Notes: generated by a model from the sequence alone, not told the origin. A stretch of DNA of 12,639 nucleotides from HRBIN15 sp039630445 (GCA_039630445.1 JBCNVA010000083.1:1-12639); one strand, 5' to 3'; positions 1 to 6,771 are shown, counted from the stretch's first letter. Made by a program: numbers and translations.

Positions 1-87
1 GCGGTGCCGGAGCCTACCAGCCTGCTTGGGCTGGGGAGCGGGTTGGTGAGCCTGTTCGCCTTGCGCCGTCGCCTGAAGCACTCTTGA
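1..87 (+). CDS. C-terminal end of a PEP-CTERM sorted surface/secreted protein (partial)
   Basis: Frame 1 is open from the window edge to a TGA at 85-87 and gives only the last 28 residues. These contain the three parts of a PEP-CTERM sorting signal in order: the motif VPEPTS (residues 2-7), a short hydrophobic stretch rich in Leu, Gly and Val (about residues 8-21), and a basic tail (RRRLK) just before the stop. In known systems this tail is recognised by a membrane exosortase (EpsH/XrtA family), and the protein is processed and sent to the envelope or exopolysaccharide. The mature domain lies outside the window, so its role cannot be stated. The gene converges on the minus-strand ATPase with a 28-nt gap. 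Confidence 0.85.
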   Translation, partial: AVPEPTSLLGLGSGLVSLFALRRRLKHS

Positions 88-115
88 GCAAGCAGTTCAG
101 CGAGTTTGAAAGGGA

Positions 116-1345
116 TTACGCCTGCCACAGGCTGGAGACAGGCATCGCCCAGAGCTTTTCGCCAAAAGGCACCTGCGTCCTGCCCAGATAGAGCACCACG
201 CCACCTGCCCAGCGTGATGCCGCCCACTCTGCCAGCGCACGCAGATGGCGAAAATCCTCTGCGCCAACCGTGGCAGATGCTTTCACCTCGATACCAAGCA
301 ACCGTCCCTGCTCGTCCTCGATAAGCAGATCAACCTCACGCCCCTTGCTGGTACGCAGGTGATAGAGGCGGTAGGGCATGTCAGCGTAGCTTATCTGTTT
401 GACCAATTCCGCCGCGACGAAGTTTTCCAGCATCCGCCCACGCAAAGAATCATCCCCTTTCAGACGCTCCTCGCTCACATTCAGAATCGCCAGCGCCAAG
501 CCCGTGTCGTTGAGCATGATTTTGGGTGTTTTGAGTAGTTGCTGGCTGATGCTGGCATGCCAGGGCGGGATGCGGGCGACAATCATCAGCGTTTCCAGCA
601 GCGCAAGGTAGCGCTGAAGCGTGGAGTAGGGAATGCCCGTCTCGCGCGACAGGTTCGCGATGTTCAGAAGCTGACAGGCTTGCGACGCCAGCAGTTGCAG
701 GAGACGCCCTGTATCAGCAACACGCTCAATATCGACAAGCAGGCGCACATCGCGTGTGATGAGCGTGTCGGCATAGGCACGCAGCCACGCCTGACGCTTC
801 GCGGTGTCTGAAATGGACACCGCTTCAGGATAACCACCGCGCAGAATCCGCGCCCAGATATCGTTGTGGTCTGCTCCAGAAGCCATTTCCCATCGCCCTT
901 CGAAAGCGCGTTCTATCCATCGCTCGCGCACACCCTCCATCTCGCCCTGCGAAAAGGGATGAAGGGTCAGAATTGCCATTCGCCCAACCAGCACATCGGC
1001 TACCTGAGGGAGCGTCAGGGGGCTGGCTGAACCTGTTAGCAGGAACATGCCCGCTTTACGCTGCGTGTCAATCCTTCTTTTAAGACCCAGCAGCAGTTCA
1101 GGTACACGCTGCACCTCGTCCAGGATAGAACGCTCAGGTAGGTTGTCCACGAAGCCGACGGGATCCTGCTGCGCCGCCCGCAATGTCGCTAAGTCATCCA
1201 GAGTGAAGTAGACTTGCATCACGCCTTCTGCGACCAGCTGCGTCGCCAAGGTGGTCTTGCCTACCTGGCGCGCTCCCTGTATAAACACAGCGGGCATAAT
1301 ATCAAGCAGTTCAAGCACGCGCTCCAGCAGCCAGCGTCGTACCAT
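116..1345 (-). CDS. AAA-type ATPase with DUF4143 domain
   Basis: 409-residue ATP-binding protein of the AAA_14/DUF4143 family. The N-terminal ATPase domain has a Walker A loop GARQVGKTT (residues 24-32), a Walker B strand SILDEVQR (73-80, D76/E77) and a sensor-1-like strand FLLTGS (101-106), followed by GRMAILTLHPFSQGE, which is typical of this family. The middle looks helical and winged-helix-like (ETGIPYSTLQRYLALLE). The C-terminal third has the DUF4143 pattern: ENFVAAEL, then GREVDLLI and GIEVKAS, which resembles a PD-(D/E)XK nuclease-fold strand pair. The length fits the family. Proteins of this type are common, often horizontally mobile, and have no agreed function. No Shine-Dalgarno sequence is visible before the ATG; the upstream DNA is instead filled by the paired palindromes at 1347-1387. 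It is the last gene of the 3007-to-116 minus-strand series. Confidence 0.9.
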   Translation of the reverse strand: MVRRWLLERVLELLDIMPAVFIQGARQVGKTTLATQLVAEGVMQVYFTLDDLATLRAAQQDPVGFVDNLPERSILDEVQRVPELLLGLKRRIDTQRKAGMFLLTGSASPLTLPQVADVLVGRMAILTLHPFSQGEMEGVRERWIERAFEGRWEMASGADHNDIWARILRGGYPEAVSISDTAKRQAWLRAYADTLITRDVRLLVDIERVADTGRLLQLLASQACQLLNIANLSRETGIPYSTLQRYLALLETLMIVARIPPWHASISQQLLKTPKIMLNDTGLALAILNVSEERLKGDDSLRGRMLENFVAAELVKQISYADMPYRLYHLRTSKGREVDLLIEDEQGRLLGIEVKASATVGAEDFRHLRALAEWAASRWAGGVVLYLGRTQVPFGEKLWAMPVSSLWQA

Positions 1346-1346
1346 G

Positions 1347-1387
1347 ATGGGTAGATTCTACCCGTTCAGTGGGCAGAATCTACCCAT
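1347..1387. promoter_or_regulatory. Two tandem 15-bp palindromic boxes (putative operator)
   Basis: GGGTAGATTCTACCC at 1349-1363 and GGGCAGAATCTACCC at 1371-1385 are two copies of one quasi-palindrome (consensus GGGYAGAWTCTACCC). Each has 7-bp arms around a single central base; the second has one mismatch between its arms. They start 22 bp apart, about two helical turns. Taken together they also form a 17-bp inverted repeat (1347-1363 with 1371-1387, one mismatch, 7-nt loop). The block covers the GNAT stop codon (1380-1382) and ends 2 nt from the ATPase start codon (1343-1345). No T-run follows on the minus strand, so it is not a standard intrinsic terminator. Binding by a dimeric regulator is inferred; an RNA hairpin acting on the ATPase start is the alternative. 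Confidence 0.6.
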
Positions 1388-1952
1388 CTGATGGTGAATC
1401 TATGCCTCCGTCGCACCTTGCGTAATCGGAACGCTCCAAAGCCAGTAGGATCACATCGCGGTAGGCACCGCGCTTCCAGTAGCGGCGCGGGATGCGCCCC
1501 ACTTCTTGATAGCCTACCTTCCGCAGCAGCTTGAGCGAGGCGAGATTCTCTGCCATCACCTCCGCGATCAGCATCCGCAGCCCCAGTACCTCAAAGGCGT
1601 AGCGAGTGCGCACACGCACAGCGTCTGTGCCGTAACCCTTGCTCCAGAGGTCTTTGCGCCCGATTATCGTGCCGGTGGCGGCTGTGCCGTGCTGCCAGTC
1701 AATCTGGTGGATGCCCGTAAAGCCGATATGTTCTCCCTCTAAGGTCTCGATGGCAAACACCACCTCTCGATCACTCTGACGCATGACCTTATCGAACCAC
1801 TCCTCCTCCGCCAGTCGGCTCAGCGGGAAGTCGCCAATCAGCGTCCACTGGGTGAGGTCGGGGTCGTTGAGCCAGAGCAGCGCGTTTGGCAGGTGTTTCT
1901 CTTTATCGAGAGGCACTAATCGCACCTTCTCGCCTGTCCAGCCGTATGCCAT
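1380..1952 (-). CDS. GNAT family N-acetyltransferase (RimJ/RimL-like)
   Basis: 190-residue acetyl-CoA-dependent acetyltransferase of the RimJ/RimL type (Acetyltransf_3). It opens with GEKVRLVPLDKE, the usual first strand of this group, and has the acetyl-CoA pyrophosphate-binding loop as GRKDLWSKGYGTDA in the middle. ENLASLKLLRKVGYQEVG then follows, the typical region that packs against the cofactor. The substrate is unknown; the family includes enzymes acting on ribosomal proteins, antibiotics and small amines. The reading frame also allows a start at 1982 that overlaps the dehydrogenase stop in an ATGA. The start at 1952 (MAYGWTGEK) is preferred because GGAGGT lies 6 nt upstream and because homologues begin near this point. 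A 15-bp palindrome-like box (1975-1989) sits just upstream. The stop codon lies inside the paired boxes at 1347-1387. Confidence 0.85.
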   Translation of the reverse strand: MAYGWTGEKVRLVPLDKEKHLPNALLWLNDPDLTQWTLIGDFPLSRLAEEEWFDKVMRQSDREVVFAIETLEGEHIGFTGIHQIDWQHGTAATGTIIGRKDLWSKGYGTDAVRVRTRYAFEVLGLRMLIAEVMAENLASLKLLRKVGYQEVGRIPRRYWKRGAYRDVILLALERSDYARCDGGIDSPSDG

Positions 1953-1962
1953 CCGATGACCT

Positions 1963-1989
1963 CCCTCAATGTGAGGGTTCATTCTACCC
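1963..1989. promoter_or_regulatory. Third palindrome-like box plus small hairpin before GNAT
   Basis: GGGTTCATTCTACCC at 1975-1989 matches the box at 1349-1363 in 13 of 15 positions. It lies just upstream of the GNAT ribosome binding site and overlaps the end of the dehydrogenase gene. Next to it, CCCTCA (1963-1968) and TGAGGG (1972-1977) form a perfect 6-bp stem with a 3-nt loop that contains part of the GNAT Shine-Dalgarno sequence. Both may control GNAT expression; this is inference from position and symmetry only. Confidence 0.4.
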
Positions 1990-3007
1990 GATTCTGGGGC
2001 TGTCCCTCGAGGAACGCCTTCAGGTTCTCCAGCGTGGTATCCAGGATGCGGCGCACGGCTTCGTGGCTGTTGAAGGCGATATGGGGCGTAAAGACCACAT
2101 TCTCGCGGCGCAGCAGCAGGTACGCCTGCACCACTTTGCGCAGCGTTTGCTCCGCAACGGGCGCACGCAGCAGGGCACTTTCCTCTTTGATAAACTCCTC
2201 GCCTTCGATCACATCGAGCCCTGCCCCCGCCAAAATGCCTTCATCAAGCGCCCAAAGCAGCGCTTCGGTATCTACCACCGAGCCGCGCGCCGTGTTGATG
2301 AGCAACGCGCCGCGCTTCATCTTACTGAGCGTCTCGCGATTGATCAGGTGGTATGTCTGGGGCGTAGCGGGCACATGGAGGGACACAATATCCGATTCGC
2401 GCAGTAGGGTGTCCAGATCGGTATAGGTAAACCCCAACACTTCCGCCAGCAGCGGGTGTGGGCGCACATCGTATGCCAGCACGCGCATGCCGAACCCACG
2501 CGCGATGCGAATTACATGCAGCCCGATATTGCCCGCGCCAATCACGCCCAGCGTTTTGCCGTAAAGGTCGAACCCGCGCAACTCCGCCAGGCTACGCGAC
2601 GGATGAGTCAACCACTCCTGTGCCGCTCGCAGCTGCCGTGAGAGCGACAAAATCAGGGCGAAGGTATGCTCCGCGACGGTGTTCTCGCCATAGTGCGGCA
2701 CATTGCATACCACGATCCCCCGCTCACGGCAGGCATCCAAGTCGATGTGATCGTAGCCCGTGGACATCGTGAGGATTAGGCGAAGGTTGGGCAGCGCGTC
2801 GATAATTTCGCGCGTGATTTTTGTCCAGACGAACGCGGCAATCACCTCGCAGGGCGCGTAGCGCGGGCACTCCTCCAGGAAGAGGTGGTCGGTGCTGTAG
2901 TGCGCCTGCACACGCTCAGCAAGCCCTAACCGCCTAAGTCCTTCCTGCAAGTAGTCGGCTTGCCACGCCTCCAGGTCAAAGAAGGCAACCTGAATAGACC
3001 TGTTCAT
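1979..3007 (-). CDS. D-2-hydroxyacid dehydrogenase (NAD-dependent)
   Basis: 342-residue enzyme of the D-isomer-specific 2-hydroxyacid dehydrogenase family, which interconverts 2-keto acids and D-2-hydroxy acids with NAD(H). It has the NAD-binding loop GAGNIG (157-162) followed by acidic D180, which favours NAD over NADP. The catalytic set is intact: Arg241 in NTARGSVVD, Glu268 in GLDVIEGEE, and His309 in FTPHIAFNS. The substrate-domain signature STGYDHIDL (82-90) is also present. Between Glu268 and His309 there is a long segment (EFIKEE...AYLLLRRENV), as in LdhA-like members, so D-lactate dehydrogenase activity is possible but the substrate is not fixed by sequence. The start is supported by GAGGT before the ATG. 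Its stop overlaps the upstream alternative GNAT start as ATGA, suggesting one transcript with GNAT. Confidence 0.9.
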   Translation of the reverse strand: MNRSIQVAFFDLEAWQADYLQEGLRRLGLAERVQAHYSTDHLFLEECPRYAPCEVIAAFVWTKITREIIDALPNLRLILTMSTGYDHIDLDACRERGIVVCNVPHYGENTVAEHTFALILSLSRQLRAAQEWLTHPSRSLAELRGFDLYGKTLGVIGAGNIGLHVIRIARGFGMRVLAYDVRPHPLLAEVLGFTYTDLDTLLRESDIVSLHVPATPQTYHLINRETLSKMKRGALLINTARGSVVDTEALLWALDEGILAGAGLDVIEGEEFIKEESALLRAPVAEQTLRKVVQAYLLLRRENVVFTPHIAFNSHEAVRRILDTTLENLKAFLEGQPQNRVE

Positions 3008-3107
3008 TCTGAAACCTCAGGAGCGGGGAACCGTCTGAATTGATAAATCCTACCTTCACTCCCAAAAGCCCTGTTCCTGCCGATACTTGAGGGAGGCGAG
3101 CACCTTG

Positions 3108-3144
3108 TTCGCCATTTCGCCACTTCGCCATTCGCTACTTCGCT
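3108..3144 (-). repeat. GGCGAA-unit repeat, copy A
   Basis: Read on the minus strand, this 37-nt stretch is made of units AGCGAAGT, AGCGAAT, GGCGAAGT, GGCGAAAT and GGCGAA, a near-regular 8-bp tandem repeat. It shares a 20-nt identical core with copy B (4966-4986) and a 23-nt identical stretch with copy C (11538-11567). It lies in the 158-nt gap (3008-3165) between the glycosidase stop and the hydroxyacid dehydrogenase start. I see no other convincing feature in that gap beyond the dehydrogenase ribosome binding site near 3010-3016. Confidence 0.75.
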
Positions 3145-3165
3145 CAATGAGAGAGCAGACGATCC

Positions 3166-4917
3166 TCATAATGTACCAAGCCACTGGACAATCGCGTCGG
3201 TCAGGATGCGGCTGCCATCGGGTTGAGTGGCGAGCGTGCCCAGCACGGCTACTCGATCGCCCTCCAGCCAGGGCAGCGTCCACTCCCGCAGGTGTACCTC
3301 GATCGCCCGCTCACCTAACAGCTCACCAATCAGCAGGGGCTGGTCACGACTCTCACAATTGCGCAGGACGCGCTTGGGCGCAAGCAGCACGCGCGTGCCG
3401 TCGGGCAAGCCGTGCAGGCTTTCCAGCCGATGCAGGCGCTGAGCGTCGGTTTCGCCCAGCAACCAGTGAAGCGCAGTGGTCAGCCCAGGCGTGATGACAA
3501 CTGTCTGTGTGTGCGCAGCGGGCGACCCTTCTGCCCGCACGGTGAGGCTGTAAACGCCCGGCTCCAGATGGACAAAGGCATAGAAGCCCGTGCCGTCGGT
3601 CTGCATCTGGCGCAGGCGCATGCCATGCCGATAGAGTTCTACCGTAGCACCGTCCACCCAGCTCAGGTCGCGTGCATGCAGCACCGTGCCCATCAGATGA
3701 CCGCGCGTGGGGAAGCGTTTCCAGTCCATCGGCGGGGTGGGCACCCATTCGGGAAAGGCGCGTGTGCCCAGCATCCGATAGAAATCCTCCTCGTAGCGCT
3801 GGGAGCCATTCTCCGTGCCGTTGCCACTGGTGGCAGCGTAAGAGAAAAAGTTGACCCCCATTAGGCGATTCCCCTTTGGGGAAGGGGCACGGGCTATTTC
3901 GATCTGCTGCAGGGTGTCTGCGTGGCTGTTGAGATAGTTGCCGATGCCCGCGACGCCGTGCCGACCGTACTGGTGGTCTTTGAGGAAGTTCACCCAGTTC
4001 TGGTAGAAGCGGGCGCGTTCAGGGTTCGCCTGATGATAATAAATCATCGGGATCGCCATATCGAGGATGCCTTCCTCCAGCCAGCCACGCCAATCCTGAA
4101 ACACGCGGCTGTACGCGCTGCGGTTCACCCAGTCGTCAGTGTCGCGGGGACCGTCGCCCCAAGTGATGAGCGCGGCGCTAATCTTTATCTGAGGCTTGAT
4201 GGCGACGGCATTCGCATACACCTTGCGCACGATGGCGGTCACCTGATCGCGTCGCCACTGCTTCCAAAGTGGATCCGTCGGCGCGGGGATGCCTGTGCGT
4301 CCATAACGGCGATTGAACCGCTCCACGCTTACGGGGTTATAACCCCACTGTTCGCCCGTGTAGCGGATGTAGTCGAAGTGCAACCCATCAATGTCATAGC
4401 GGCGGACAATATCAAGCACGACGCGCGTAAAGAAGGCGTTCGCCAGCGGATGTCCCCAATCCATCCCGTAGCCGACCTCAGTAATGCGCCCGCCCTGCAG
4501 ACTCTCGGTCTGAATCTCCGGGAAGCGGTTCAGCACATGCTTGGGGTCAGGGGGCCAGCCGCTGCCGGGCCAGATGGGGTGGCAGTTGACCCACACATGC
4601 ACCTCAATAGGGGGCTGCATGCTATGCGCCTTCTCGATGAGATACGACAAGGCGTCGAAGCCCGGTTGCTGATTTGCAGCAAACGGTTCGAAGGGCGAGA
4701 AGTAGTGTGCATCGCCGCGTTTGCGCATCTGCACAATAAGGGCGTTCATGTTTGCCTCGCGCACGCGCCGCAACAGCGTATCTACCTCTTCTGGGGTATG
4801 GAAGCCCTCGTTGAAGCCGTCCACCCAGAAGCCACGAAACTCCGCCTGGGCATCGACTCGCGCTATCATCACCGTCACCAGCAGTTGCCAGACCCAGAAG
4901 CGAAAATGGCCCCGCAT
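3166..4917 (-). CDS. Secreted family 10-like glycoside hydrolase (GHL10/DUF187 type)
   Basis: 583 residues in four parts. Residues 1-25 are a signal peptide (basic start, hydrophobic core WVWQLLVTVMIA, AQA before a likely cleavage at 25/26), so the protein is exported. Residues 26 to about 390 match the glycosidase-like GHL10 barrel: FRGFWVDGF (27-35), NALIVQMRKRGDAHY (58-72), IEVHVWVNCHPIW (104-116), DGLHFDYIRY (177-186, with Asp177 and Asp182 as candidate acids) and MAIPMIYY (287-294). Residues 405-485 resemble a carboxypeptidase-regulatory beta sandwich (GTVLHARDL..GATVELYR..DGTGFYAFVHLEPGVYSLTV). Residues 503-580 look like an OB-fold-type barrel (LIGELLG..LEGDRVAVLGTLATQPDGSRIL). The family acts on cell-wall or other polysaccharides; the substrate here is unknown. 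GAGGT stands 11 nt before the ATG. The gene is flanked by inverted copies of the GGCGAA repeat. Confidence 0.85.
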   Translation of the reverse strand: MRGHFRFWVWQLLVTVMIARVDAQAEFRGFWVDGFNEGFHTPEEVDTLLRRVREANMNALIVQMRKRGDAHYFSPFEPFAANQQPGFDALSYLIEKAHSMQPPIEVHVWVNCHPIWPGSGWPPDPKHVLNRFPEIQTESLQGGRITEVGYGMDWGHPLANAFFTRVVLDIVRRYDIDGLHFDYIRYTGEQWGYNPVSVERFNRRYGRTGIPAPTDPLWKQWRRDQVTAIVRKVYANAVAIKPQIKISAALITWGDGPRDTDDWVNRSAYSRVFQDWRGWLEEGILDMAIPMIYYHQANPERARFYQNWVNFLKDHQYGRHGVAGIGNYLNSHADTLQQIEIARAPSPKGNRLMGVNFFSYAATSGNGTENGSQRYEEDFYRMLGTRAFPEWVPTPPMDWKRFPTRGHLMGTVLHARDLSWVDGATVELYRHGMRLRQMQTDGTGFYAFVHLEPGVYSLTVRAEGSPAAHTQTVVITPGLTTALHWLLGETDAQRLHRLESLHGLPDGTRVLLAPKRVLRNCESRDQPLLIGELLGERAIEVHLREWTLPWLEGDRVAVLGTLATQPDGSRILTDAIVQWLGTL

Positions 4918-4965
4918 CGCATAAACGACCTCTGCCGACCAAGATACCCGCTATGCCGAATTTTT

Positions 4966-4986
4966 GGCGAATGGCGAAGTGGCGAA
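4966..4986 (+). repeat. GGCGAA-unit repeat, copy B
   Basis: The units GGCGAAT, GGCGAAGT and GGCGAA stand in tandem. The run shares a 20-nt identical core with copy A but in opposite orientation, so the two copies bracket the glycosidase gene as inverted repeats. It lies in the 114-nt gap between the four-helix membrane gene (ends 5032) and the glycosidase start (4917). Confidence 0.7.
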
Positions 4987-4994
4987 TAGAATGG

Positions 4995-5022
4995 GAGCGC
5001 TCGCCGGGAAGCTTGCGCTTCC
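4995..5022 (-). repeat. Stable hairpin with GNRA loop (REP-like or terminator-like)
   Basis: On the minus strand GGAAGC-GCAA-GCTTCC (5022 down to 5007) forms a perfect 6-bp stem closed by a GCAA tetraloop of the GNRA type. It is followed a few nt later by the self-complementary GAGCGCTC (4995-5002). It lies 9 nt past the stop of the membrane gene at 5032 and directly beside repeat copy B. It could end or protect that transcript, but no T-run follows, so it is not a textbook intrinsic terminator. A REP-type dispersed element is the alternative. Confidence 0.45.
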
Positions 5023-5031
5023 ACATTCCTT

Positions 5032-5547
5032 CTAACTCGTGAACCGCTCCTTAATGGCGGGGCGTGTGAGTACAATCAGCACGGCAATGGGGTAGATAAG
5101 GTTGATAGCCGCCCCCACAAACCCACATAAAAAGCCACTTACTATGGCTGCGCTCGCCTCCGGGTCGTTTCCTAAGATTCGCTGCTGGATAGGTATCAGC
5201 ACTGCAAAGGTAAGCACGAGCGAGACAATCGTCCACAGGATTGAAATAACACTGTAGATAATCATCAGGTTGTAGCCCAGCGGCAACATGCGCAGCAACA
5301 GGATGGCGCTCACCAGCAGCACGACGGCCAACACGGCTCCAACCAATGATTGCAGCACCGCAACCCGCATATAGGTCGGGTCCTTGAGCAGTTTCATTTC
5401 CGGAGTTTGGGCTTCTTGCGGCGCAATCTCCGCAATTGTACCGGCAAAGGGACCTGTTGCCAGCCCACATAAACCACCGCAAAAGCCCAGAATCCCCAGC
5501 ACGATGCCGATTACCCCGATCACTGTAATGGCTGTTGGTCTTGACAT
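5032..5547 (-). CDS. Small four-helix membrane protein of unknown function
   Basis: 171 residues with about four membrane segments: residues 7-32, 63-86, 91-117 and 133-160. A short soluble loop (about 33-62, with APQEAQTPEMKLLKDP) lies between the first and second, and a basic tail ends the protein (RPAIKERFTS). I do not recognise a named family. No catalytic motif is visible. A longer in-frame start at 5694 exists, but the ATG at 5547 is preferred because GGGAGGTG lies about 5 nt upstream, and because the longer version would run into the divergent zinc-ribbon gene and add a sequence rich in Cys, Ser and Pro that looks non-coding. The N-terminus (SRPTAITVIGVIGIVLGILG) is of a kind often seen in small bacterial membrane proteins. 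Confidence 0.75.
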   Translation of the reverse strand: MSRPTAITVIGVIGIVLGILGFCGGLCGLATGPFAGTIAEIAPQEAQTPEMKLLKDPTYMRVAVLQSLVGAVLAVVLLVSAILLLRMLPLGYNLMIIYSVISILWTIVSLVLTFAVLIPIQQRILGNDPEASAAIVSGFLCGFVGAAINLIYPIAVLIVLTRPAIKERFTS

Positions 5548-5606
5548 ACTGCACCTCCCTGTGGGGATCGGGATTCGCGCTGTCGAGGTAGACTCCTGCT
5601 TAGAGG

Positions 5607-6695
5607 ATGGGGGCGCACATCGGTTATGTGGTGAATGAAATGGGCTGTACCACCTGTGGCACAGGCTGCAACCCGGTGTGGACGCGCTGTCCACGCTGTG
5701 GGAGCGACCCGCTGCAGGGCACAGGGCATGTCATCGGTCCCCTTTCGAGGGGGCAGTTCTATCGCACCATAGGTCTCCGACTCTTGATTATAGGGGTGTT
5801 GGGAGGGGCTGTGTTGATTAAGGAGGGTACCTCCCTCTCATCGGGACTGGGTCTGCTGGGCGCACTCGGCTGGATGGGGGTGTTGCTGGTGGCGCTGGTG
5901 CTACCGGGCTTCCTCCGCACGGTGTGGCAGCTGTGGCGGTTGACCCGCATGCGACTGGTCATCAACAGTGCCGGCATGACCCTCTTTTATTGGGCAAACG
6001 GGCGCACCTATCTGGATCGGATGGATTGGGGTGAGCTGGCGCCACCTATGCCAGAGCAACGCCACTGGCTGCTGCGACTGTTTAATGCGATCGGGCACCT
6101 GATGGCGATTGGTGGGTTCCACTGGCTGGCGTTCCTGATTCCTGAGCCGCTAAAGGAGATGCACTTGCGCAGTCAGGTGAATCCCGCGCGCTACTGGTCG
6201 ATCCCGCTCAGCCCAGCGATGCAGCTGCCTGTGCATACACTCACCTTGCTGGCGGTGCATGCGCTGCCGCACTGGCTTGCCAGTGGTCAGGTGCGGCTGG
6301 AGCCGGGCTATGAGCCGACGCCCGAACGCCCCTTTTTGGCGCTTGATCTGAGCCGACGCACGCTGCGCGCCTACGCCTTTCGCGAGGTGCTGCTGGATGA
6401 TGTCTCTGTTGAGGTGCCGATGCGTCCTGTAGGTGTGCATCTGTATGGCGAGCCGCGTCCCGAGTCGATAAACCCCGACGGCACGCGCGTGGAATCGGAC
6501 ACCACACTGGAACCAGAGGGTGCCCTTGTTGACAAAACGCAGGGAGTCCGCCTGCCCGCGTTCGCGCTGCCCTATGAGGGGCGCTACTGGCTTCGCGCCG
6601 ACTGGAACCTCATTCGCCTGATCGAATCGCGCCGCCGCGCCAGCGAAATCGCCAGCGCCAGCGTCTCGAACTCGGCTGCCTCGTCTGCATCCTGA
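5607..6695 (+). CDS. Zinc-ribbon membrane protein of unknown function
   Basis: 362 residues from this start. The N-terminus carries a zinc-ribbon pattern: C14-x2-C17, an extra C21, then C28-x2-C31. Two membrane segments follow (about 55-71 and 80-103), with a possible third, weaker one near 163-178. The remaining C-terminal half is soluble and proline-rich, and it ends in an Ala/Ser low-complexity tail after RRRASEIAS. The family is not recognised. Such zinc ribbons in membrane proteins often bind partners or sense redox state, but nothing here proves it. The start is uncertain: the ATG at 5607 has AGAGG directly against it, and the ATG at 5640 (MGCTTCGTGC) keeps the whole ribbon and may be the real one. 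The gene is divergent from the four-helix membrane gene, and no clear promoter box is seen in 5548-5606. Confidence 0.75.
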   Translation: MGAHIGYVVNEMGCTTCGTGCNPVWTRCPRCGSDPLQGTGHVIGPLSRGQFYRTIGLRLLIIGVLGGAVLIKEGTSLSSGLGLLGALGWMGVLLVALVLPGFLRTVWQLWRLTRMRLVINSAGMTLFYWANGRTYLDRMDWGELAPPMPEQRHWLLRLFNAIGHLMAIGGFHWLAFLIPEPLKEMHLRSQVNPARYWSIPLSPAMQLPVHTLTLLAVHALPHWLASGQVRLEPGYEPTPERPFLALDLSRRTLRAYAFREVLLDDVSVEVPMRPVGVHLYGEPRPESINPDGTRVESDTTLEPEGALVDKTQGVRLPAFALPYEGRYWLRADWNLIRLIESRRRASEIASASVSNSAASSAS

Positions 6696-6771
6696 ACCAG
6701 CTCAGGCAAGGCAGGAATTGCGCCCTGCACGCTAAACCTATGCCTTTGGGTTTCCCAGAAGGAGGCAAACC

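Noticed and set aside
3002..3010. GTTCATTCT shared with 1977-1985, as a possible further copy of the palindromic box
   Set aside because: Only 9 nt match, and both come from similar start-codon contexts (AGA ATG AAC); the rest of the box is absent.
3056..3283. 75-codon minus-strand open frame ending in MANKVLASLKYRQEQGFWE
   Set aside because: Its first half is the glycosidase gene read in another frame and its middle is repeat copy A (EWRSGEMAN). No ribosome binding site or family likeness was seen. It is kept only as evidence that the repeat reads as the same peptide as in metE.
3108..4986. Composite transposon or insertion sequence around the glycosidase
   Set aside because: No transposase, no target-site duplication and flanking repeats of only about 20-37 nt, so a mobile element is not called; the inverted-repeat geometry is reported as a finding only.
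3922..4989. 355-codon plus-strand open frame
   Set aside because: It is wholly antisense to the glycosidase coding region and has no recognisable domain; it reflects codon bias on the opposite strand.
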